Positions 50,114 through 58,820 of a stretch of 64,000 bases of DNA are shown here, one piece after another; within the stretch, counting starts at the first letter, position 1, and each line of letters starts with the position of its first letter. The stretch spans positions 21,128 to 85,127 of the forward strand of contig JBCCGG010000029.1 in NCBI GenBank assembly GCA_039029395.1. Direction: 5' to 3'. Under the pieces are notes generated by a model, which was not told the origin of the DNA, searched no databases, and saw only the letters and a list, made by a program, of their open reading frames with translations. The position numbers and the translations under genes were made by a program. The DNA is from JBCCGG01 sp039029395. GTDB taxonomy: Bacteria; Pseudomonadota; Alphaproteobacteria; Kiloniellales; JAKSDN01.

Positions 50114-51928
50114 ATGAGCCCCCGCGTGGCGACCACGAGCCCACAAAGCCCGACCGACACCTCGACCAAGGCCCTGGTCCGGCGCCTTGTTCGCGACTAT
50201 GTCGGCGCCCATAGACAGAAAATCGCGATCGCCCTGGTTTGCATGGTCCTGGTCGCGCTGACCACGGGCGCCTTCACCCAGCTGATCAAGCCGATCATCA
50301 ACGACATCTTCGTCGCCAAGCGCGAGGAGATGCTGCTGCCCATCGCGCTGGCGGCGCTCGCCGTCTTCCTGATCAAGGGCATCGCCACCTACGGCCAATC
50401 GGTGTTGATGAGCCTGATCGGCCACAAGATCGTCGCCGAGCTTCAAGCCCAGCTCTATGCGCGCCTGATCGGCTGCGATCTCGCTTTCTTCAACCGCACG
50501 GCACCGGGCACCCTGGTCAGCCGTTTCATCAACGATATCAGCGTATTGCGCAATACCGTCTCGACCACCTTGGTGGCCATCGGCAAGGACTCCTTGACCG
50601 CGTTGGTGCTGGTCGGCGTGATGTTCTACGAGGACTGGATCCTGGCGATCATCGCCTTCCTGGCCTTTCCGACCGCGATCCTGCCAATGGTCAAGATCGG
50701 CCGGCGCATGCGCAAGATCTCGGGCGCGACGCAAAGCCAGGTGGGCACCCTCTCGACCCTCCTGGACGAGAGCTTCCAGGGTATTCGCAGCGTCAAGGCC
50801 TATGGCATGGAGGCCTACGAGACGGCGCGCGCCCGCTCGACCATCGACGAGGTCTTTGAGCTCAACTACAAGGGCGCCCGGGTGCGCGGCGCCCTGCACC
50901 CGATCATGGAGGGTCTGGGCGGCATCGCGATCGTCGCAGTGATCCTCTATGGCGGTCACCAAGTGATCACCAGCAACGATCCGAACGCAGCCGGTTCCTT
51001 CTTCGCCTTCATCTTCGCCCTGCTGCTCGCCTACGAGCCGATCAAGCGCCTTGCCCGGCTCAATTCGAGCCTCCAGGAAGGCCTGGCGGCGGCGGCCCGG
51101 GTGTTCGAGCTGCTGGATCTGAAGCCCGAGATCACCAATCGGCCGGGCGCGGCACCTCTGGCGGTCGAGGGCGGCGCGATCGCCTTCCAGGACGTGAGCT
51201 TCTCCTACGATGACAAGACACCGGCCCTGCACCAGGTGGACCTGAGCGTTCCGGCCGGCAAGACCGTGGCGCTCGTCGGGCCGTCGGGCGCCGGCAAGTC
51301 GACCATCATGAACCTGCTGCCGCGCTTTTACGACGTGGATGACGGCCGGGTGACGATCGACGGCCAGGACCTGCGCGAGGTCACGCTCGCCTCCCTGCGC
51401 GACAAGATCGCCCTGGTGAGCCAGGAGGTCCTGCTGTTCGACGACACGATCCGCGCCAACATTGCCTACGGCCGGTCAGGCGCCAGCGAGCCGGACATCG
51501 TCGCCGCGGCCCAAGCGGCGGGCGCCGACGACTTCATCCGCCAGCTGCCCGCGGGCTACGACACCGCCGTCGGCCCGCGCGGCGTCAAGCTGTCCGGCGG
51601 CCAGCGCCAACGGGTAGCGATTGCCCGGGCCATGCTCAAGAACGCGCCAATCCTGCTGCTCGACGAGGCGACGTCATCCCTCGACAGCGAATCCGAGCGC
51701 CAGGTCCAGGCGGCGCTCACCCAGCTGATGGTCGGGCGCACCTCGCTGGTCATCGCCCACCGGCTTTCCACCGTGGTCCACGCCGACGTGATCTACGTGC
51801 TGGAGGCCGGGCGCATCGTCGAATCCGGCGGCCACGGCGAGCTCCTGGCGCGCGGCGGCCCCTATGCCAAGCTTTACGCCCTGCAGTTCGCAGACAGCCA
51901 GCGCGAGCCGGCCGAAGCGGCGTCTTGA
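50114..51928 (+). CDS. ABC exporter, MsbA-like
   Basis: The 604-aa product starts at ATG 50114. Six membrane segments fall within residues 25-320. The ATPase is intact: GPSGAGKSTIM (Walker A), KLSGGQRQRVAIARAM, ILLLDEATSSLD and IAHRLSTV. It resembles MsbA, the flippase for lipid A or other lipid-linked glycans. Being next to two putative glycosyltransferases fits that. It is a good contrast to the degenerate ABC protein at 6.3-9.0 kb. Confidence 0.88.
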   Translation: MSPRVATTSPQSPTDTSTKALVRRLVRDYVGAHRQKIAIALVCMVLVALTTGAFTQLIKPIINDIFVAKREEMLLPIALAALAVFLIKGIATYGQSVLMSLIGHKIVAELQAQLYARLIGCDLAFFNRTAPGTLVSRFINDISVLRNTVSTTLVAIGKDSLTALVLVGVMFYEDWILAIIAFLAFPTAILPMVKIGRRMRKISGATQSQVGTLSTLLDESFQGIRSVKAYGMEAYETARARSTIDEVFELNYKGARVRGALHPIMEGLGGIAIVAVILYGGHQVITSNDPNAAGSFFAFIFALLLAYEPIKRLARLNSSLQEGLAAAARVFELLDLKPEITNRPGAAPLAVEGGAIAFQDVSFSYDDKTPALHQVDLSVPAGKTVALVGPSGAGKSTIMNLLPRFYDVDDGRVTIDGQDLREVTLASLRDKIALVSQEVLLFDDTIRANIAYGRSGASEPDIVAAAQAAGADDFIRQLPAGYDTAVGPRGVKLSGGQRQRVAIARAMLKNAPILLLDEATSSLDSESERQVQAALTQLMVGRTSLVIAHRLSTVVHADVIYVLEAGRIVESGGHGELLARGGPYAKLYALQFADSQREPAEAAS

Positions 51929-52051
51929 AAGCTTCACATATTCGCCACAACCCGGTAACCGGCGCCGTCTAGGTTTCTCGCGGCTGCCCCAACAGCCACG
52001 CGAGTCCCTGCCCCGAACCGGACTTGCAACCCGCGTGAAGCGTCCCTTGAA

Positions 52052-52091
52052 AGAGGCCTGGTGGATGTCCCTCCATGAGGCCTCTTTTTTT
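52052..52091 (+). terminator. Rho-independent terminator after the exporter gene
   Basis: AGAGGCC at 52052-52058 pairs with GGCCTCT at 52079-52085, and an inner TGGA/TCCA pair tightens the loop. Seven T residues follow (52085-52091). A second hairpin lies upstream at 51977-52004 (CTCGCG-GCTG with CAGC-CA-CGCGAG), so the 217-bp gap could also encode a short RNA. Confidence 0.8.
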
Positions 52092-52145
52092 GCCCTCTTG
52101 GTCCCCCTAGACTCCTGCGCTGAATAGGGAGTCCTCCACCCGTCC

Positions 52146-53240
52146 ATGCTCTACCGGGCCCGCCTGATCTTTCGCAAGCTGCGCACCTTCTATGCCAAGG
52201 GGCGGCACCAGGGTTATGGGCCGCTGCAGGTCTTCGCAAAACGCCTGCCCTCGGCGCTGCTCGCAAAGGCCTATCGGCGCTTTACGGTTTGGGTGAACGG
52301 CCGGCTGGTCAATCCGCTGATCAACCGCGGGCGTCTCAAGGCCTTCCACGCCGGCTCGGGCAAGGGCCTGAAGGACCCCTTTTATCTGATCGTCATGCCC
52401 GACACCCTGCACTTCCTCAATCCCTGCATGCGGCTGGTGGTCGGCCAGGCGACCATCGTGCTGCTCCACAACGGCGCGCGGGATTGGGAGCGCGCCTTCC
52501 TGGAAGAGCGCTACCCGGGCTTGCCGGCCGTTGCCTTGGCGACCGTTCCGGGCTCCAGCGTCAACCACGGCGACGTCTTGAACCTGCTGCTCGAGACCAG
52601 CCCGGGCAACTTCGGGGTGCTCGACCACGACGCCTATGTATTCAATCCGGAGATCTTCGCCGACCTCTCCTTCGCCGAGGGCGAGCTCATGCTGAGCTAC
52701 TTCTACGGCTACAGCACCAAGGCCCAGATCTTCTTCCCCTACACCCACTTCCTCTACTTCAACAGGGCGCTCATGCTCGACGTCATGCGCCGCAACCGCA
52801 TCGACTGCAATCACTACAAACGCCCGCGCCAGGAGATCCTGGAGAAGCTCAAGGCCGGCGGGGTCGAGGTCGAGGTGGCGCTGAAGGATTACCACTGGTT
52901 CTTCGACACCCTGCACCTGCTCTACGCGGTCGGCTACGCCGAGGGTCTGCGCGTCGGCTTCCTGGACATCGACGACGACTACGCGATCCTCCACGTGGGG
53001 CGCACCAGCACCTCGACCCACACCACCAAGGCGCTGACCCAGGTCTACATCGACCTGCGCTTCCTGGAGCTGCCCTGCAACCGGGACCTGATCGAGCCCT
53101 ACCGGGCCAAGATCACCAAGTGTGAGTCCTCCCAAAAGCTGCGCGTCACCCTGCCGCCCACCAAAGAGGTCCAGGAAATCTTGAAGGACGTTGACACCAT
53201 CGTCGACCGGCTGGAGAGCCACGGGGCGCTGGTGGAGTGA
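52146..53240 (+). CDS. Unrecognised protein with a GT-A-like Asp-His-Asp motif
   Basis: The product is 364 aa with no signal peptide. I do not recognise the family with certainty. Residues near 150-165 read GNFGVLDHDAYVFNPEIF, which resembles the DxD metal site of GT-A glycosyltransferases, and FYLIVMPDTLHFLNPCMRL near 85 could be the first Rossmann strand. The N-terminal 60 residues are strongly basic. The gene follows an MsbA-like exporter and faces a bestrophin-like gene. A glycosyltransferase acting near the membrane is the best guess. Confidence 0.6.
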   Translation: MLYRARLIFRKLRTFYAKGRHQGYGPLQVFAKRLPSALLAKAYRRFTVWVNGRLVNPLINRGRLKAFHAGSGKGLKDPFYLIVMPDTLHFLNPCMRLVVGQATIVLLHNGARDWERAFLEERYPGLPAVALATVPGSSVNHGDVLNLLLETSPGNFGVLDHDAYVFNPEIFADLSFAEGELMLSYFYGYSTKAQIFFPYTHFLYFNRALMLDVMRRNRIDCNHYKRPRQEILEKLKAGGVEVEVALKDYHWFFDTLHLLYAVGYAEGLRVGFLDIDDDYAILHVGRTSTSTHTTKALTQVYIDLRFLELPCNRDLIEPYRAKITKCESSQKLRVTLPPTKEVQEILKDVDTIVDRLESHGALVE

Positions 53241-53583
53241 GGGTCCACGCAACCTCACGAAGGACGGCAGCGCCGCCCTTTCTGTGCCACAACGCCCGCG
53301 TGCCGAGCACGCCCGAAGCCCAACGTCGACAACGAGCGGTTTAGGCCTCTCGGCCTAGCACTGTGCGCTTCCGGCCACATCATGTTCCATGATGTCGGCT
53401 CAATTTGCCTACATCTTGCATCATGCTGTAGGGAATCGCCCCGCACAAATCATGCACCTTTTTGCGCCGATTCGCCCCAAATTGCATGGTGCATGGGGTC
53501 GTTCCAACCGGAATCGGGTTAGGGGGTATATATCTCCCGACAAACGACTTTCGCCCTATCTCGTCGGCCCTGCAGTCCTATTT
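53241..53583. other. Convergent intergenic region with several inverted repeats
   Basis: No gene is seen in these 343 bp, which lie between two converging genes. They contain TAGGCC/GGCCTA at 53342-53357 with a 4-nt loop, an 8-bp perfect pair ACATCATG/CATGATGT at 53377-53395 with a 3-nt loop, and CATGCACC/GGTGCATG at 53451-53495. A weak terminator-like hairpin lies near 53263-53283. The second half is AT-richer than its surroundings. It may hold a small RNA or the remains of a lost element. Confidence 0.5.
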
Positions 53584-54357
53584 CTACAACTCTAGGCGGG
53601 CGACGAACTTTTCGGCGTTGATCACCACGTCGTCCTCGCCGACCTGATCGAAGGGGTTCTCCAGGTGCTCCTGGATGTTGTCCAGGCCGACCAGGATGAC
53701 GCTGAAGAGGACCGGCATGACGAACACCAGGCCGCCGCCGTAGTCGGCGCCCGAGGCCGCGAAGTAGGGGCCATAGAGGATCGGCAGCACGTAGATGAAG
53801 ACGTCGGAATAGGCCCGCAGGGTGACCGGCGTGCGGTACTGGTAGATGTGCTTGATGGTCTCGAAGGAGATGATCGTCTTGCTGAGATACTGGTTGAGAC
53901 GCGAGCACTCGCCCGAGGCCAGGCCCTGGCGGCGCAGCTCCTTGATGAACAGCGAGAGCTCGGAGAAGGACTTGTAGACCGCGTTCTCGGCGCCCTGCAT
54001 CTCGACCAGCGGCGTGCCGAAGAGCGTGCGGCAATTGGTCATCAGATCGCCCAGCAGCCGCTTGGCCCGCTCCAGGGTCGCCGGGTCGCTCTCCTCCAGC
54101 CAGTCGCGCGCCGCGAAGTAGAGCGCCCGGCCGTGGGCCTTCATCTGGCCGTACTCCCGCAAGGCCACCTCGCGCCGCTTGTAGGCGCCGCCGATCGAGA
54201 AGACGATCGGGAAAATCACCGCGGTGGCGATCAGGGTGAGGGGAAAGTCGGCGGTCCAGCCCAGGCGCTGACACAGCAGGGTCGAGAGGATCGCGAGCGC
54301 CGCGATCACCAGGGCCTTAGCATTGACGATAATCGATACACGTTTGAGCAGCCACAT
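53584..54357 (-). CDS. Bestrophin-like membrane protein
   Basis: The product is 257 aa. Two hydrophobic stretches near 10-55 (ALVIAALAILSTLLCQRLG, LIATAVIFPIVFSIGGAY) and two near 185-225 enclose a long helical middle part. The C-terminal HLENPFDQVGEDDVV corresponds to the NPFGxDDDD element of bestrophin-type chloride channels. The overall size is slightly below typical bacterial bestrophins (about 290-300). Ion selectivity is unknown. It is divergent from the sulfatase pair. Confidence 0.75.
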   Translation of the reverse strand: MWLLKRVSIIVNAKALVIAALAILSTLLCQRLGWTADFPLTLIATAVIFPIVFSIGGAYKRREVALREYGQMKAHGRALYFAARDWLEESDPATLERAKRLLGDLMTNCRTLFGTPLVEMQGAENAVYKSFSELSLFIKELRRQGLASGECSRLNQYLSKTIISFETIKHIYQYRTPVTLRAYSDVFIYVLPILYGPYFAASGADYGGGLVFVMPVLFSVILVGLDNIQEHLENPFDQVGEDDVVINAEKFVARLEL

Positions 54358-54505
54358 GGCCGGCCGGATTCCCCCGCATCAGTAGATTACTTAGGGTTTG
54401 TGCTTAAAGAGCTTTCCTTTCCATAGGGTTAACCAAGTCCTAAGACCCGCGCGGGTAGAACGGAGGGGTCCGCCTCACCGGCGGCGAACAGGAAAGGCGT
54501 GCCCG

Positions 54506-54733
54506 ATGGCCTGGCTCTATCTCTTGGCGCTCTACGTGCTGATCGGACTCTTGATCGAGCTCGGCATCGACCGTTCGGTGACCATTGCCCGGCAGTTCGG
54601 CATCGAGCATTCTCTCTTCGGTCCCGATCCTCGGGCGCTCCGGCTGATCACCCTGATCGCCTGGCCGGTGAGCGCCGTCTGGGCCGCCTACCTGGTGCTG
54701 CGCCGCCTGACCGAACCTTCAAGCGGAGAGTGA
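54506..54733 (+). CDS. Small two-helix membrane protein upstream of the sulfatase
   Basis: The 75-aa product starts at ATG 54506 with GGAAAGG upstream. It has one membrane helix at 1-19 (MAWLYLLALYVLIGLLIELG) and another at about 50-66 (LITLIAWPVSAVWAAYLVL). The ends are polar. Its stop is 1 bp before the sulfatase ATG, so the two are coupled. It is not a known family to me. A role in anchoring or exporting the sulfatase is conceivable but unproven. Confidence 0.65.
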   Translation: MAWLYLLALYVLIGLLIELGIDRSVTIARQFGIEHSLFGPDPRALRLITLIAWPVSAVWAAYLVLRRLTEPSSGE

Positions 54734-54734
54734 G

Positions 54735-56444
54735 ATGGAAGATCCCGACCGAGGCGAATTGGCCCGCCGCGACTTCCTGAAAGTCACGACCGGCGCGACC
54801 GCCGCCCTCGGCCTACCCGCGATCCAAGGCGCCAAGGCGGCCGAGCCCACAGGGCCCTACAACGTGATCCTGGTGATCACCGATCAGGAATCTCACAGGC
54901 TCCTGGCCGGGGCCGACTACCGCCTGCCGGCGCGCGACGCGCTGGCCCGGCGCGGCATCAGCTTCGAGCAGCACTACATCGCCGCCGCCATGTGCACGCC
55001 GTCGCGCGGCGCCATGTTCTCCGGCCAGCCGCCCCAGGTGAACGGCGTGTTCGACCAGATGGAGCTGGGCTACGTGCCGAGCCTGTCCACCGAGCGGCCG
55101 AGCCTTGGGACCGTGATGAAAGAGCTCGGCTACGCGACCGCCTACTACGGCAAGTTCGAGCTGCTGCGCGACATCATCACGCCGAGCGACCAGGTCAATT
55201 ACACCGATGCGCTCAAGGCCTACGGCTTCGATCACTTCGCGCCCGACGGCGACAAGGTCGGCGCGCCCGACCAGGGCTATGATACCGACACCTACACCGC
55301 CGCCGCTGCGGTGCGCTGGATGCGTACCAACGGCCGCAAGCTGAACGCCAAGGGCCAGCCTTGGTTCCTGGTGGTCAGCTTCGTCTCGCCCCACGACATC
55401 ATGTATGCCGACGCCAACATCGGTGGCCAGCGGGTACAAGCCTCCAAGATCGGCGCGACGATCACACCGCCGCCCGACAACCGGCTGTTCCAGGCGGACT
55501 GGCGCTTCCCACTCTCGCCCAGCCACGGCGATGCGATCGATGGACCCGGCCGGCCGCCAGCCCAAATGCAGTATCACCTGGGCTGGTCCGACTTCCTGGG
55601 CGAGATCCCGGACGATCGCGACGATATGTGGCGCCTGTTCTACACCTACTATCTCAATCTGATCCGCGACAACGACCGCAATCTGCAGATGCTGCTGGAC
55701 GCCTTCGACGAACTCGATCTCTGGCGGAACAGCGTGGTCGTGCGCACGGCCGACCACGGCGAGCTGGCCGGCAGCCACGGCGGCCTGCGCGGCAAGGGGC
55801 CGTTTCCCTACGAGGAGATGGCCCACGTGCCCTTGGTCATCGCCCATCCGGCGCACTCCGGCGGACAGAGCTGCCGGGCGCTGACCAGCCACATCGACCT
55901 GCTGCCCACCCTGGTCGGCCTGACCGGCCGGCCGGATGCCAGCCGGGTGACCGGTGGCCTGCCGGGCCGGGACGCCTCGCGCCTCTTGGCCGGTGCGGCG
56001 TTGGCCGCGCCCGATGCCCTGCGCCCCGGCGTGCTGTTCAACTACGTCGGCCTGCAAACCGTCGATGCCGACTACCTGGCCTACATCGCCTGCAAGTCGA
56101 TCGTCGAAGGCAGGTGGGTCCCGCCGCTGGCCAAAACCCATCCGGACCTATCCAAGCGCGGCTTCATCGATTTCACCTTCGACGGCCGCTACAAGTATAC
56201 CCGCTACTACGCGCCGGCGGCCTTCAACCGGCCTTCCACGCTGGACGAGATCTTGGCTCACAACGACATCGAGCTGTTCGACCTCCAGGCCGACCCCTTC
56301 GAGCGCAACAACCTGGCGCTCGAGCCCAAGACCAACGAAGCGACGATCCTGCGCCTGAACGCCTTGTTGAACCAGCTGATCGACCAGGAGGTCGGCATCG
56401 ACGACGGCCGCTTCCTGCCGGCCCCGGTGCGGCCCGGCGGTTAG
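54735..56444 (+). CDS. Tat-exported sulfatase (alkaline-phosphatase superfamily)
   Basis: The product is 569 aa. A twin-arginine signal ARRDFLKVTTGATAALGLP at 10-28 directs folded export. The sulfatase consensus C87-T-P-S-R91 in AAMCTPSRGAMFSG would be converted to formylglycine. Metal-site residues are D50/Q51 (VITDQES) and the later VRTADHGELAGSHG. The length suits type I sulfatases that remove sulfate from sugars or aryl esters. A maturase gene is not in the window. Its end overlaps the convergent sugar dehydrogenase gene by 4 bp. Confidence 0.9.
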   Translation: MEDPDRGELARRDFLKVTTGATAALGLPAIQGAKAAEPTGPYNVILVITDQESHRLLAGADYRLPARDALARRGISFEQHYIAAAMCTPSRGAMFSGQPPQVNGVFDQMELGYVPSLSTERPSLGTVMKELGYATAYYGKFELLRDIITPSDQVNYTDALKAYGFDHFAPDGDKVGAPDQGYDTDTYTAAAAVRWMRTNGRKLNAKGQPWFLVVSFVSPHDIMYADANIGGQRVQASKIGATITPPPDNRLFQADWRFPLSPSHGDAIDGPGRPPAQMQYHLGWSDFLGEIPDDRDDMWRLFYTYYLNLIRDNDRNLQMLLDAFDELDLWRNSVVVRTADHGELAGSHGGLRGKGPFPYEEMAHVPLVIAHPAHSGGQSCRALTSHIDLLPTLVGLTGRPDASRVTGGLPGRDASRLLAGAALAAPDALRPGVLFNYVGLQTVDADYLAYIACKSIVEGRWVPPLAKTHPDLSKRGFIDFTFDGRYKYTRYYAPAAFNRPSTLDEILAHNDIELFDLQADPFERNNLALEPKTNEATILRLNALLNQLIDQEVGIDDGRFLPAPVRPGG

Positions 56445-57583
56445 CCCCCAACCGGCTCGAGCCGGAGCAGGCGGCCGTCGGAGCTGTCGGTCAAAACGTA
56501 GATCAGGCCGTCCGGGCCGACGCGGACGTCACGGATGCGCTCGTCCAGATCTTCCAGCAAGGCTTCCTGGGCGACCACTTGGTCCTCGACCAGCTCGAGG
56601 CGGCGCAGGTGCTGGTGGGCCAGCGCGCCGACAAAGAGGTTGTCTTGCCAGTTCGGGAACGCCTCGCCCTCGTAGAAGGCGAGACCGCTGGGCGCGATCG
56701 AGGGGTCCCAATAGACCACCGGCTGCTCCATGCCCGGCGCGCTCGTGCGGTCGCTGACCGGTGTACCGTTGTAGTTGATGCCGTAGGTGATCTCGGGCCA
56801 GCCGTAGTTGGCGCCGGGCTTCAGCAGGTTGACCTCGTCGCCGCCCCGGGGGCCGTGCTCGGACAGCCAGAGCTGCTCGGCGCCCGGGCGCCACGCCAGG
56901 CCCTGGGCGTTGCGGTGGCCGTAGGTGAAGACCTCGGGCCGGGCCCCCGCCTGATCGATCAGGGGATTGTCTGCCGGCACAGAGCCGTCGTCGTTGACGC
57001 GCACCACGGTCCCCAGGTGGTCGCCCGGATCCTGGGCTTGGTCCTGGTAGCGCACCCGGTCGCCGACGGTGATGTAGAGCGTGCCGTCGGGCGCGAAGAC
57101 CAAGCGCGAGCCGTAGTGATTGCGCCCGCCAGTCTTGGGCGCGGCCCGGAAGATCACCTCCAGGTCGTGCAGCCGGGTGTTGACGAGGCGCCCGCGAACC
57201 ACCTCGGTGCCGGCTCCGCCGTCGCCGGCCCCGGCGTAGGAGAGGTAGACCAGCTGGTTTTCGGCGAAGTCCGGATGCAGGGCCACGTCGAGCAGCCCGC
57301 CCTGGCCGCGCGCGACGACGTCCGGTGTGCCGCCGATCGCGGTCGCCTGCAGCTCGCCGTCCTTGATCAGGCGCAGGCGCCCGCGGCGCTCGGTCACCAG
57401 CATGTCGCCGTTGGGCAGGAAGGCGAGGCCCCAAGGATGGTCCAGATCCTCGGCGACGGTCACCACCCGGAAGTCGTGGCGCTCGGAGGACTGGACGCCG
57501 ATGTCCTCGGCGCCGACCGGCGCGCAGGCGGCAAGCAGCAGGGGCAGAGCCAGAAGCTGTGGAAAGAAGCTGTAGCGGTTCAT
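56441..57583 (-). CDS. PQQ-dependent aldose sugar dehydrogenase-like lipoprotein
   Basis: The product is 380 aa. Its signal peptide ends at LLLAAC, a lipobox, so it is likely an outer-membrane or periplasmic lipoprotein. The body is a six-bladed propeller of the soluble glucose dehydrogenase/YliI type: LDHPWGLAFLPNGDMLVTER, NHYGSRLVFAPDGTLYITVGD, YGHRNAQGLAWRPGAEQLWLSEHGPRGGDE-type block (YGHRNAQGLAW, SEHGPRGGDEVN). It probably oxidises sugars with PQQ and calcium. No pqq genes are in view. Confidence 0.88.
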   Translation of the reverse strand: MNRYSFFPQLLALPLLLAACAPVGAEDIGVQSSERHDFRVVTVAEDLDHPWGLAFLPNGDMLVTERRGRLRLIKDGELQATAIGGTPDVVARGQGGLLDVALHPDFAENQLVYLSYAGAGDGGAGTEVVRGRLVNTRLHDLEVIFRAAPKTGGRNHYGSRLVFAPDGTLYITVGDRVRYQDQAQDPGDHLGTVVRVNDDGSVPADNPLIDQAGARPEVFTYGHRNAQGLAWRPGAEQLWLSEHGPRGGDEVNLLKPGANYGWPEITYGINYNGTPVSDRTSAPGMEQPVVYWDPSIAPSGLAFYEGEAFPNWQDNLFVGALAHQHLRRLELVEDQVVAQEALLEDLDERIRDVRVGPDGLIYVLTDSSDGRLLRLEPVGG

Positions 57584-57764
57584 CGGTCTCGGGTCTCCCT
57601 GTGATCCCTTCTTGGCGCCGGCGCGCGGCCGTCAGTGGAGACTTGGGGAGAGCTACGGAGACTTCAATCGCCACGCTTCGGCGGCACGTCCCGAGCAGTG
57701 AGCGAGAAGACATCGAACCCTAGCCCTTGCCGCCCAGAAAGGCTGCTTTCAGGGGAGAGGTTTT

Positions 57765-57997
57765 CCGATCATCTTGGAAGCGCTCAGACGCTCAGAGAGG
57801 CCCCTGACGACCGAAGAACCGGCTCAGCACCTCATGGCCCAGAGGGGGCTCAATACGCCGGACATGATACTGGTGCGCATCATGGAGAAGCGCGTGGGGT
57901 CCCGTTTTAGGGACCCCGGAAGCGCAGGCTCGTGCGGCTGGTGCGGTCTGCCTCAGGGCAGAAATAGCTGCTTGAGTGGACCTTGATCCGATTCTAA
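57765..57997 (+). pseudogene. Remnant of a small helix-turn-helix-like gene
   Basis: From 57765 the frame reads ILEALRRSERPLTTEEPAQHL and LVRIMEKRVGSRF, a pattern like the N-terminal winged-helix of small alphaproteobacterial proteins. After about 57913 the sense continues in another frame (PRKRRLVRLVRSASGQK), then an in-frame stop, then LLEWTLIRF before TAA at 57995. At least one frameshift and one nonsense change are needed, so it is broken. The tail recurs at 59229 in the duplicated block. The family name is not certain. Confidence 0.45.
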
Positions 57998-58659
57998 CGC
58001 ACCCGCCGCCGCGCCATGAAGCCCAGGCCGCCAAGGGCGATGGCAAAGAGGGCGAAGGCCGAGGGTTCGGGAATCTGCTGATTCTGCGGAACAGCTAAAG
58101 TCGGCCCATTCAGATTGATCGTGTAGGCAGTGTCGTCAACCTTGTTTGCGTACTGCCCCCATCCGATCAAGGGCTGCGCGCCGCCTGGTCCGGTCGGGCC
58201 CGAGTTTCCATTACCCGAACCAAATATCCGGCCGCCTGCAGAGAACGGGTCCCAGTCCCATTCGGAGATTGCCAAGAAGTAAAAGCCGGGTGCGAGGTTC
58301 GCCAGGGTGATTCGCGACTTGAAACCGCCCGGGGGGTTGGCGTCGTCATTCGCGGTGATCCCAAGACCCGCGGCATCGAACAGGAACAACTGGGTGTCCA
58401 ATGTCGGTTCAGCGGTTTGGACCTCAAAAAAACCGCCGCCCCAGCCGAACTCAAAGAGATCCGCAGGGGAGGGATCCGTACGGGCCATAAATCCCTGGAT
58501 CGAGGTCGTTCCACCGGGCAAAACCTGATGGGTGCCGATGGTCTCGCCGATTTCGCCCACCTCCATGAATAGGGTCGCCTTTGCCGGTCCTGCCGCCGCA
58601 AAGAGCGCCAGCCCAAACAAAGCACCAATCAGTCGCGAAGTTCCGCGCATCGTCATCAT
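57994..58659 (-). CDS. PEP-CTERM sorting-domain surface protein 1
   Basis: The product is 221 aa with a GGAGGGG site 5 bp before ATG 58659. A signal peptide (LIGALFGLALFAAAGPAKA) opens it. The core has GGFFEVQTAEPTLDTQLFLF and LAPGFYFLAISEWDWDPFS, similar to DVUA0089/PPC-type beta domains. The C-terminus is IPEPSAFALFAIALGGLGFM then RRR, the PEP-CTERM anchor that exosortase recognises and removes on export. It therefore should be a cell-surface or exopolysaccharide-associated protein. Exosortase is not in the window. It has a diverged neighbour at 59298. Confidence 0.88.
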   Translation of the reverse strand: MMTMRGTSRLIGALFGLALFAAAGPAKATLFMEVGEIGETIGTHQVLPGGTTSIQGFMARTDPSPADLFEFGWGGGFFEVQTAEPTLDTQLFLFDAAGLGITANDDANPPGGFKSRITLANLAPGFYFLAISEWDWDPFSAGGRIFGSGNGNSGPTGPGGAQPLIGWGQYANKVDDTAYTINLNGPTLAVPQNQQIPEPSAFALFAIALGGLGFMARRRVR

Positions 58660-58726
58660 GACATCCCCTCCTTGTGGTGTTTTGAGGCCATTGTCCTAGA
58701 AAGGGCGATACGGGGAAGTGAAATTG

Positions 58727-58815
58727 CACGAATGACCTTTCGTGCGACACGAATCCTCCTTGGTGCACACGAATGGCCCTTCCCGCGACTTAATTCCCCG
58801 TTGGTGCACACGAAT
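58727..58815. repeat. Degenerate 20/21-bp tandem repeat array, copy 1
   Basis: Units start at 58727, 58748, 58768, 58789 (degenerate) and 58809, so periods are 21, 20, 21 and 20 bp. Most begin CACGAAT. A perfect 16-bp direct repeat TTGGTGCACACGAATG occurs at 58760-58775 and 58801-58816. The first unit is partly self-complementary (CACGAA-N6-TTCGTG). The array lies 68-156 bp upstream of the PEP-CTERM gene start. Confidence 0.75.
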
Positions 58816-58820
58816 GACAG

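Noticed and set aside
55361..57604. A 747-aa plus-strand frame across the sulfatase and dehydrogenase genes
   Set aside because: It is the out-of-frame reading of the sulfatase followed by the antisense of the dehydrogenase, with no domain.
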